Shown: piece after piece, positions 5,421-9,783 of the stretch
Layout: each line of letters starts with the position of its first letter
Numbering within the stretch: the first letter of the stretch is position 1
Source of the DNA: Fidelibacterota bacterium REDSEA-S14_B6
GTDB taxonomy: Bacteria > Fidelibacterota > Marinisomatia > Marinisomatales > S15-B10
Assembly: GCA_001626655.1 (NCBI GenBank)
Contig: LUOC01000098.1
Location: forward strand, 1-9,783
Length of the DNA stretch: 9,783 nt
Reading direction: 5' to 3'
Translations under genes and position numbers: made by a program
The notes under the pieces: generated by a model
Seen by the model: the letters and a program-made list of their open reading frames with translations, nothing else
Database searches by the model: none
What the model was told of the DNA's origin: nothing

Positions 5421-5828
5421 ATGCTGAGCGCTATTGCATTTGCAGTCAAGATGATTGTTGCCGCCGCCTTCGTGGTGGCTCTCTCGCTTGGGAGCAGTAC
5501 GACCATGCCGAGGGATAGGGTAGGCTTCTACGCCCTTCTCTCAGTGGCGATGGCGGCAGTTACGGCTGTTTCTCAGGAGCTCGGTTCCGGACTTCTCGCC
5601 GGCGCCGTCTTTGTGGTCATCGGCTTTATCTCCTACAACCAGTTCCAGAAAGAGGGGGAACTGTTCGATACGCTTCAGGCCGTCACTCCGCTCTGGATCG
5701 TCACCGTAGTCGGCATGTGCGCTGGCGCCGGGATGCTCCTTCAGGGCGCCTTTCTCACTTTCCTCGCTTACTACATACTTAATTATTTCCCGTCCCTGCT
5801 GGGACATGATCGGAAATCGAAGGCGTGA
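5421..5828 (+). CDS. Divergent MgtC/SapB-like inner-membrane protein
   Basis: A 135-residue protein made almost entirely of membrane segments (about 5-24, 34-51, 56-72, 85-104 and 105-122). The order and spacing resemble the membrane domain of MgtC/SapB proteins. A charged loop with PRDRVGFYALLSVAMAAVTAVS corresponds to the family's 'RTHALVALGAALFTLVS'-like segment. LQAVTPLWIVTVVGMCAGAGML corresponds to its 'LTTAATLWVTAAIGLAAGAG'-like segment. The usual GIGFLGAG motif is replaced by AVFVVIGFISYNQ, so this is a distant member or a look-alike. MgtC proteins are linked to magnesium limitation and control of ATP synthase or phosphate uptake in some pathogens; that role cannot be assumed here. No good Shine-Dalgarno site precedes the ATG. 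The next gene starts 16 bases after its stop. Confidence 0.6.
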   Translation: MLSAIAFAVKMIVAAAFVVALSLGSSTTMPRDRVGFYALLSVAMAAVTAVSQELGSGLLAGAVFVVIGFISYNQFQKEGELFDTLQAVTPLWIVTVVGMCAGAGMLLQGAFLTFLAYYILNYFPSLLGHDRKSKA

Positions 5829-5833
5829 TCGCC

Positions 5834-5840
5834 GGGAGGA
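5834..5840 (+). promoter_or_regulatory. Shine-Dalgarno site deciding the start at 5845
   Basis: GGGAGGA lies 4-5 bases before ATG 5845. It favours this start over the ATG at 5806, which lies inside the preceding gene and would place a charged, non-signal stretch (IGNRRRDRREDE) ahead of the signal peptide. Confidence 0.75.
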
Positions 5841-5844
5841 TGAG

Positions 5845-6576
5845 ATGAAACATCTGCTTATCTGCTTTGCACTGTCAGGAACGTGGCTCGTGGCTCAGGA
5901 AGAGGCCGACACCACTTTTCTTGAAGATGATGAATTTATGATGGAGGATGAGGAGGCCGACACCACAGACATGGATGAGACGGAAGCGACGGCCGAAGCG
6001 TCTCCCACCGAAGGTATTGCATACGGCTACAAAGGTCTCGCCTGGGGCGCTGCCATGGATCAGCTTGAAGGCGCGTCATCCGACACTTCTGCCGGTGAAG
6101 CGTCCCTCAATACACGGTCTGTCACCGGCACGCTGGGAGAGGATACGGTCTCCTATACATATCACTTCTCGGACGTCGGTTTCTGGAAAGTGGTCATCGA
6201 CTACGTGGACGTGGAGAGCGAGGACGGAATTGACGGCTATATTGCCCATTTTCACCGATTAGAAAAGGCGCTGACTGAGAAGTACGGTCCTCCCATGAGA
6301 ACGAGCCAGAACGAAATGGGGACTGACAGGGAATATCTCTTCTCAGATTTTCCGAAGCTGAGCAGGGCCTATTTCAGGTCATCGTGGTCAGCCGAGCCTG
6401 CCAACATTGAATTGATGCTTGAGGCGGTGGTGCCACAGTCCGAAGATGATCCTCCCGTTTTCGAGGAGGCGTCCCGCTCAGTCCGGCTATACTACTACAA
6501 CAGCAGCTCCTTCAGCACCGCTGCCGGTGATACGACCAAACCGGCGGAAGTCAAATCTCTGAGTGACGTTTATTAG
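5845..6576 (+). CDS. Secreted acidic protein of unknown function
   Basis: A 243-residue exported protein with signal peptide MKHLLICFALSGTWLVA and probable cleavage before Q18. Residues 19-55 are a very acidic low-complexity linker in which EEADTT occurs twice (19-24 and 36-41). The coding DNA repeats GAGGCCGACACCAC exactly, 51 bases apart, so a 17-residue unit seems to have been duplicated. The folded part starts at about 58 with YGYKGLAWGAAMDQLEG, followed by a VSYTYHFSDVGFWKVVIDYV strand pair and LEKALTEKYGPPM. This resembles small periplasmic domains that begin 'F.G..WG.S...' and contain 'L...YG.P', of unknown function. The end (217-243) is Ser/Thr/Lys-rich. It is 16 bases after the MgtC-like gene, and its last codons overlap the start of the following lipoprotein gene, so the three are probably one operon. 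Confidence 0.8.
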   Translation: MKHLLICFALSGTWLVAQEEADTTFLEDDEFMMEDEEADTTDMDETEATAEASPTEGIAYGYKGLAWGAAMDQLEGASSDTSAGEASLNTRSVTGTLGEDTVSYTYHFSDVGFWKVVIDYVDVESEDGIDGYIAHFHRLEKALTEKYGPPMRTSQNEMGTDREYLFSDFPKLSRAYFRSSWSAEPANIELMLEAVVPQSEDDPPVFEEASRSVRLYYYNSSSFSTAAGDTTKPAEVKSLSDVY

Positions 6577-7747
6577 TCCATCGACTGGTAAACCGACCTC
6601 GGCCAGACTTGTCTTTCTCCCCTTAGTTCTCCTTAAGACTCTCATACTGTCTTCATGCCAACCGGTCAGGATTGATCTGGCTGATTCGCAAACCTCTTTC
6701 GTCGCTCCCGCAAGGTATGCACCGATGGTCCGGAACTACGAATACACGGAGGGTAGAAGAGGGGCATTAAGAGAAGCGCAGATCGCCTTCGAAAAACTCG
6801 GCTACAAGATTTCCGCCTTCGACGAGGTGGACAACTATTTCACGACTGAACTTAGAGTGATCAACCGTCTTTTTCGACCCATATATTACGTCGCTTTTGT
6901 GACGGCTCAGGACAGGCTGACAGTGACCGTCTATTCCGAAGTGAGAACATTCATGCGCGCCTCCCGGATCGCCCTCGCTGCCGGAACGGAGCAGGTGATG
7001 CAGGATGCGTCAAACAATCTTTCCGATAGATTTCAAAATGCCATCTTTGATCCCATTACAGATTCTATTGAAGAGGACGGTTTCGCAAAATGGGACAGAG
7101 TCACCGACAGCAAGAGAGACGATAAGATAATCAGGCAGGCCGAGGAACTGCGTCTTACGGCCCTGGCCGAAGCTGAGGCGAGCAGGAGAGAACTTGAACG
7201 TATAGAGAGGGAAGCGGCGATGAAGATGTTCCATGAACGTCAGGATGAGCGCCGCCTGAGATCAGAGAGGGAAGTGGAGCGCCACATAGAGTTATGGGGA
7301 GATTCCCGGCCGGAGCAATCGGTTGTGGAGTTGTCCCGGACACTGGAGGAAAATCGGGAGGGGTTCGAAGAAGTTTTCCGGGAGGTTCTGACAAGTCACC
7401 GGGATGTGAACGGTACCGGCGTCATGGTGTGGATTATCGGGCTGGACGGTCGAGTGGCCGACTTACGCGTTCTGATGGACAGTTCACCAAACACGCCGGA
7501 GACTCATCTCCGGGACCGACTCGCTTCTACGCTCAAGTCTGTCTCTTTCGGGAGCGGTAATGCGTTCTTGAAAATGAAGCAGCGGTTTTCGTTCGATGGG
7601 AACTACAGCAATCTTAAAGTCGATTTCGGCATACCTCTGGTGACCGGTCGCTTCGATGAATACCCGATTCCGGACAGAGACGTTTTTGAAGAGGCGTTCT
7701 TTGTGAAGCAGCGCAGCACCGGACCGCCGGTAATCCTGAAAAATTAG
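6563..7747 (+). CDS. Lipoprotein with coiled coil and TonB/AgmX-like C-terminal domain
   Basis: A 394-residue protein. The GTG start at 6563 directly follows an in-frame TGA, and no other ATG, GTG or TTG precedes the lipobox, so the start is well constrained; it overlaps the previous gene by 14 bases. The signal (16-31) ends in LSSC with lipidated C32, and Q33 favours outer-membrane sorting in E. coli terms. Residues 55-135 form an alpha/beta domain (LREAQIAFEKLGYKISAFD, YYVAFVTAQDRLTVTVYSEV). Residues 180-245 are a highly charged coiled coil. Residues 252-346 resemble the TonB or AgmX/PglI C-terminal fold: a helix ending LTSHR, then GTGVMVWIIGLDGRVADLRVL, SSPNTPETHLRDRLASTLKSVSF, and FLKMKQRFSFDG. 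A TonB-like domain on a lipoprotein instead of an inner-membrane anchor is unusual. It may act as a periplasmic bridge or scaffold. Function is not known. Confidence 0.78.
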   Translation: MTFISPSTGKPTSARLVFLPLVLLKTLILSSCQPVRIDLADSQTSFVAPARYAPMVRNYEYTEGRRGALREAQIAFEKLGYKISAFDEVDNYFTTELRVINRLFRPIYYVAFVTAQDRLTVTVYSEVRTFMRASRIALAAGTEQVMQDASNNLSDRFQNAIFDPITDSIEEDGFAKWDRVTDSKRDDKIIRQAEELRLTALAEAEASRRELERIEREAAMKMFHERQDERRLRSEREVERHIELWGDSRPEQSVVELSRTLEENREGFEEVFREVLTSHRDVNGTGVMVWIIGLDGRVADLRVLMDSSPNTPETHLRDRLASTLKSVSFGSGNAFLKMKQRFSFDGNYSNLKVDFGIPLVTGRFDEYPIPDRDVFEEAFFVKQRSTGPPVILKN

Positions 7748-7887
7748 TTGATGTTACAGAACGATTTTGCTAACCTTCCAATCGGCGAATGGGCGGGAAA
7801 TTGAACCTCTTTGTATCATTGGATAGTGAGGTCAATTACGTTAACTTCAGCCCTTTCACTGCTCGGAAAGACCGTAAATAGAAAGTA

Positions 7888-8220
7888 ATGACTGTAGACC
7901 TTCAAAACGCTGAAGCGAGAAAGACATACCTCTCTGCTAAGCTTGATGACCTGATGGACGGGATCAGCGATTCCTATGGGACTGTCCTGATGGATGAGCT
8001 GATTTCAAGATTAGAGCGAACGGTGAGCGAATTTAATGAAGAAGTGGGGTCTCTCATGGGCCAGCTTAAGGAGAACAGCGAGCGGCGTGACGAACTGATG
8101 GAGAAGATCAAGTCCGGCACTGCAGATGAGACGGAGGAGACAGGCGCAGAAGCTGAACCTGAAGCGGACAGAGAAATGAGCGCATGGGAGAAGAGACTCG
8201 AAGCTTTGGATAAGAAATAG
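7888..8220 (+). CDS. Small soluble coiled-coil protein, unknown function
   Basis: A 110-residue, probably cytosolic protein with no signal peptide or membrane segment. Residues 5-75 are predicted helical by composition with heptad-like hydrophobics (LDDLMDGI, LISRLERTVSEF, VGSLMGQLKE, RRDELMEKI). Residues 76-95 are an acidic Glu/Ala/Thr-rich linker, and 96-110 (MSAWEKRLEALDKK) form a short terminal helix. The ATG at 7888 is preceded by AGAAAGTA, a weak Shine-Dalgarno site. A 140-base gap with no convincing promoter separates it from the lipoprotein gene. The next gene begins 11 bases after its stop and also encodes a coiled-coil protein, so the two probably work together. I recognise no family. 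Confidence 0.7.
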   Translation: MTVDLQNAEARKTYLSAKLDDLMDGISDSYGTVLMDELISRLERTVSEFNEEVGSLMGQLKENSERRDELMEKIKSGTADETEETGAEAEPEADREMSAWEKRLEALDKK

Positions 8221-8231
8221 AGGGAGAGACA

Positions 8232-8762
8232 ATGGAAACCAGGGATAAACTGTTAATCTTGATTGTGGTTGCGTGGATAGCCGCGGCGGTCTACTTCAAG
8301 GCGACCACGGACAAAATGTTCAGCCGGCTGGATGATATGGAGCAGCTCCAGATTAAACACGTGGACGAAGTGAATCAGGAGTTCCGTGAAGATCTGAAGA
8401 CGCTGAACCTCCAATTCATCGGCCGGGGAAAGCATCTCCGAAAAGCCCAGAAGGATATTGTGGCCAACACACAGCTTATTAACCATGTCACCGATTCTCT
8501 CGGCAGGAACATAGAAACCGTGGCGTTGAACCTGGACAACTTCCAGCGTGACACGGAGCAGAACTTTACAGCCGCTACGGAGGGGAGGGACGAGATATCC
8601 AAAGACCTCGGTTCTTTCCGGCGTCAGACCCGCCGATTTGTCGGCGATCTTGAACAGCGCGTGACCACCATTGAAACAGATGTTAAGGATTTGAACGAGC
8701 GAGTCCCGCCAAAGGCGGAAGAAGAAGAAGAGGAGGGCTCGAGTCGCAGACGAGGACGTTAA
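8232..8762 (+). CDS. Membrane-anchored coiled-coil protein, unknown function
   Basis: A 176-residue protein with a single N-terminal membrane segment (7-22, LLILIVVAWIAAAVYF) after a short METRDK lead. It is followed by a long helical coiled-coil region (about 28-157) with regular hydrophobics (FSRLDDMEQLQI, FREDLKTLNLQF, LGRNIETVALNLDNF, FVGDLEQRVTTIETDVKDLNERV). The tail has six consecutive glutamates (163-168) and then a basic end (SSRRRGR). It resembles bitopic envelope scaffold proteins only in layout, and I cannot assign a family. A good Shine-Dalgarno site, GGGAGA at 8222-8227, lies about five bases before ATG 8232. It is the last gene of its unit; a strong terminator starts 35 bases downstream. 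The pairing of a soluble with an anchored coiled-coil protein suggests a direct complex, which is inference. Confidence 0.75.
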   Translation: METRDKLLILIVVAWIAAAVYFKATTDKMFSRLDDMEQLQIKHVDEVNQEFREDLKTLNLQFIGRGKHLRKAQKDIVANTQLINHVTDSLGRNIETVALNLDNFQRDTEQNFTAATEGRDEISKDLGSFRRQTRRFVGDLEQRVTTIETDVKDLNERVPPKAEEEEEEGSSRRRGR

Positions 8763-8796
8763 CCGGCGCGCAGATTACCATCTAGGGTTAGGGTAT

Positions 8797-8830
8797 AAAG
8801 GGATGTTTCGGCATCCCTTTTTCTTTATTG
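8797..8830 (+). terminator. Intrinsic terminator with UUCG loop
   Basis: AAAGGGATG (8797-8805) pairs exactly with CATCCCTTT (8812-8820). The loop TTTCGG forms a UUCG tetraloop closed by a U-G pair. The second arm runs straight into TTCTTTATT, giving a T-rich tail. It ends the transcript of the two coiled-coil genes. The leading A run pairing with the T run could also give termination from the minus strand. Confidence 0.88.
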
Positions 8831-8862
8831 AAACTTCGGAACAGGAGGTGTGGAAAAAATAA

Positions 8863-8912
8863 TAGGGGTAGTCTTCTTCATGACCTCGGAGCATTTGGAA
8901 GATCTACCCCTA
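8863..8912. repeat. Long imperfect hairpin (14 bp stem, 21-base loop)
   Basis: TAGGGGTAG (8863-8871) pairs with CTACCCCTA (8904-8912), continued inward by TCTTC (8872-8876) with GAAGA (8898-8902), leaving one bulged T at 8903 and a 21-base loop. It is followed directly by CCTC...GAGG (8913-8926). This is the strongest secondary structure in the window outside the tRNA and the terminator, and no gene explains it. Confidence 0.6.
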
Positions 8913-9006
8913 CCTCGCGGGAGAGGCTTTTCAGGGCCTCGTGCTGAAAATAAGGTTGCATTCTCATCCGTGTCAAGCTTTTTCGACAGTTATCTGTATG
9001 AGCTTG

Positions 9007-9075
9007 AGTGATGCATGAAGAACACCATTTTCTCGTCGAAGCCGTGCTTAAAATTGAGCATCTAAAGTGATGCAT
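9007..9075. repeat. Direct repeat AGTGATGCAT, two copies
   Basis: AGTGATGCAT occurs at 9007-9016 and again at 9066-9075, 59 bases apart in the same orientation. Each copy follows a GAGC (9002-style GAGCTT and 9056-style GAGCATCT contexts), which hints at a slightly longer degenerate duplication. Ten matching bases could still be chance or the trace of an old insertion. Confidence 0.35.
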
Positions 9076-9151
9076 TAATTCAAATCCGGAGCAGTTCAGA
9101 TTTGAGAAACTACTTTAAGAAGTCAATCCAAGCGGAGAATAACAAAAGATT

Positions 9152-9171
9152 TGTGGAAAAGATGTGGATAA
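9152..9171 (-). promoter_or_regulatory. Tandem DnaA-box-like 9-mers
   Basis: On the minus strand, TTATCCACA (9163-9171) is a perfect DnaA box and TTTTCCACA (9152-9160) fits the relaxed consensus TTWTNCACA. Their starts are 11 bases apart, about one helical turn. A third copy, TTTTCCACA, lies at 8849-8857 in the same orientation. One more match (336-344) lies inside a coding gene and is presumably chance, so the cluster is suggestive rather than proof. Confidence 0.4.
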
Positions 9172-9280
9172 ACCAATAAACGCCTCTTTGCAGCTTGCTA
9201 AACCAAAACTTGAGATGATCTTAGATGCAAAAGGTCGTTTTGTCATCAAACCATAAAGCGGTGCGGCAGCATTATGAGTG

Positions 9281-9364
9281 TGCCGGGAGAGGGACTTGAA
9301 CCCACACGATGTTGCCACCACCTGAGTTTGAGTCAGGCGCGTCTACCAGTTCCGCCATCCCGGC
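9281..9364 (-). tRNA. tRNA-Leu (anticodon CAA)
   Basis: Read on the minus strand, the acceptor stem GCCGGGA (9358-9364) pairs fully with TCCCGGC (9282-9288), and A73 is at 9281. The D arm has GGTAGACGCGCCTGA-type sequence as in other tRNA-Leu. The anticodon stem CCTGA/TCAGG (9333-9337/9321-9325) encloses loop CTCAAAC, giving anticodon CAA (9328-9330) for the codon UUG. A long class II variable arm (TGGTGGCAACATCG) follows, as expected for leucine. The T loop is GTTCAAGTC; the T stem GTGGG/CCCTC has one T-T mismatch. CCA is not encoded (CAC follows A73), so it must be added by the nucleotidyltransferase. The gene faces away from the Tat-exported oxidoreductase downstream of it in window order. 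Confidence 0.96.
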
Positions 9365-9371
9365 AAGAGAG

Positions 9372-9415
9372 TTGAATTTTCAATTTGACAAATTGATAAT
9401 TGACAATTGTCAATT
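9372..9415. repeat. AT-rich nested inverted repeats with 18-bp perfect palindrome
   Basis: AATTGACAATTGTCAATT at 9398-9415 is a perfect 18-bp palindrome. Just left of it are CAATTT/AAATTG arms around GAC (9381-9395) and TTGAA/TTCAA around TT (9372-9383). The palindrome carries TTGACA on both strands (9400-9405 plus; 9408-9413 minus). It lies between the divergently transcribed tRNA and oxidoreductase gene, so it could be an operator, or a dispersed AATTGTCAATT-type repeat. Confidence 0.6.
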
Positions 9416-9442
9416 GAACTGGGCACATTCGCCAGCGAATCG

Positions 9443-9471
9443 TTCAAACAGCGGCGGGAAAAGTATAGAAT
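9443..9471 (+). promoter_or_regulatory. Sigma70-like promoter candidate for the Tat-exported oxidoreductase
   Basis: TTCAAA (9443-9448, 4 of 6) and TAGAAT (9466-9471, 5 of 6) are separated by 17 bases. The same TAGAAT box occurs in the better promoter at 5374. Transcription from about 9478 would give a leader of about 93 bases containing two small hairpins: TCATC/GATGA at 9500-9515 and CGGAG/CTCCG at 9540-9558, the latter just before the start codon. Confidence 0.33.
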
Positions 9472-9570
9472 GCTCTAAGAATTGGCAATATATTTCACAT
9501 CATCGCGTCTGATGACTTGAACATGAGAAGGGATAAAGACGGAGCTGATTGAACTCCGGGGAATAACATT

Positions 9571-9783
9571 ATGAAGAATATAACGAGACGAAAGTTCTTA
9601 ACTCAGACCGGAAGCGGTCTCACCATCGCGGCCGTTGCGCCGACGGTGGCTGCCCGAGCTTTTTCGGCTGCGCCGGCGTCTGAGAAGAAGGTTCTCATCG
9701 TTGGCGCCGGACTGGCCGGTCTCTCCTGTGCCTACGAGCTGAAACGGGCCGGATTTGACGTAACACTCCTTGAGGCAAGGACC
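9571..9783 (+). CDS. Tat-exported FAD-dependent amine-oxidase-like protein (5' part only)
   Basis: Seventy-one codons are present before the window ends. The N-terminus MKNITRRKFLTQ has the twin-arginine motif (R6, R7, K8, F9, L10). A weakly hydrophobic segment (GLTIAAVAPTVAARAFSA) follows, as expected for export of a folded flavoprotein by the Tat system. At residues 41-70 comes a dinucleotide-binding Rossmann segment, VLIVGAGLAGLSCAYELK, with GxGxxG at 45-50 and E68 of LLEAR in the position that contacts the adenosine ribose. This N-terminal arrangement is typical of flavin monoamine oxidases and related FAD oxidoreductases; substrate specificity lies in the missing part. ATG 9571 follows GGGGA at 9558-9562, a weak Shine-Dalgarno site next to a small hairpin. 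Confidence 0.87.
   Translation, partial: MKNITRRKFLTQTGSGLTIAAVAPTVAARAFSAAPASEKKVLIVGAGLAGLSCAYELKRAGFDVTLLEART

Larger units (their letters stand above)
8831..9280. other. Noncoding stretch of about 450 bp with structured and DnaA-box-like motifs
   Basis: No credible gene is seen between the terminator and the tRNA. Two minus-strand open frames (8878-9075, 65 codons; 9115-9321, 68 codons and overlapping the tRNA) lack Shine-Dalgarno sites, signals or recognisable motifs. The stretch becomes AT-rich to the right, especially around 9060-9180. It holds a long imperfect hairpin (8863-8912), alternative short stems (8913-8940), a direct repeat AGTGATGCAT (9007-9016 and 9066-9075), a 7-bp inverted repeat (9080-9086/9099-9105) and DnaA-box-like 9-mers (8849-8857, 9152-9160, 9163-9171). 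It could be a decayed element, a structured RNA or a DnaA-binding region. Confidence 0.6.

Noticed and set aside
5806..5844. Upstream ATG 5806 for the acidic secreted protein
   Set aside because: It would put about 13 charged residues before the signal peptide and overlaps the MgtC-like gene; ATG 5845 has a proper Shine-Dalgarno site.
7748..7887. Promoter for the coiled-coil gene pair
   Set aside because: TTGAAC at 7801 pairs only with poor -10 candidates (GATAGT at 15 bases), and no other combination is convincing, so I did not annotate one.
8878..9075. 65-codon minus-strand frame ending in ALKSLSREVGVDLPNAPRS
   Set aside because: The end looks faintly protein-like and could be a relic, but there is no ribosome binding site and the rest is unlike a coding sequence. 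The DNA is better explained by the hairpin 8863-8912.
9115..9321. 68-codon minus-strand frame overlapping the tRNA
   Set aside because: It begins inside a well-supported tRNA gene and shows no motif.

Overview
The window looks like ordinary chromosome of a diderm bacterium of moderately high GC. The best lineage clue is the C-terminus of the LVIVD-type secreted protein (stop at 2792). It carries an NFPNPFN ... SGVYFARL ... KMLLLK sorting domain of the type IX secretion kind, which points to the Fibrobacteres-Chlorobi-Bacteroidetes (FCB) group or a relative. Candidatus Marinimicrobia would fit, but the sequence alone does not settle it. Signal peptides, lipoboxes, a Tat signal and a beta-strand-rich C-terminal fragment show how much of the window is devoted to the cell envelope.

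Layout. (1) 1-1191: the end of an envelope protein, then a PrsW-type glutamic intramembrane protease with an extra cytosolic domain. (2) 1395-2792: a secreted beta-propeller-like protein of the choice-of-anchor B type. It is flanked on both sides by intergenic DNA holding short repeat-like elements (a 13-bp-arm hairpin, a small palindrome and an 8-bp-period tandem repeat). (3) 3004-3267: a tiny Cys-rich lipoprotein with a strong Shine-Dalgarno site. (4) 3300-5339: RNase HII fused in frame to a YraN/UPF0102 nuclease-like domain, then signal peptidase I. (5) 5421-7747: a cluster behind a good sigma70-like promoter, made of a divergent MgtC-like membrane protein, a secreted acidic protein, and a lipoprotein with a coiled coil and a TonB/AgmX-like C-terminal domain. 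(6) 7888-8762: two coiled-coil proteins, one soluble and one membrane-anchored, closed by a clear intrinsic terminator with a UUCG loop. (7) 8827-9280: about 450 bp with no credible gene, holding a long imperfect hairpin, alternative stems and three DnaA-box-like 9-mers in one orientation. (8) 9281-9364: tRNA-Leu(CAA) on the minus strand. (9) 9365-9783: a divergent intergenic region with an 18-bp palindrome, then the start of a Tat-exported FAD-dependent amine-oxidase-like protein that runs off the window.

There is no obvious defence island, CRISPR array, complete mobile element or biosynthetic cluster. The most unusual items are the rnhB-yraN fusion, the lipoprotein-coiled-coil-TonB-like architecture beside an MgtC-like protein, the paired coiled-coil genes, and the structured, DnaA-box-bearing noncoding stretch before the tRNA. 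Shine-Dalgarno sites are clear at only three of the genes (3004, 5845, 8232). Several others start without one.
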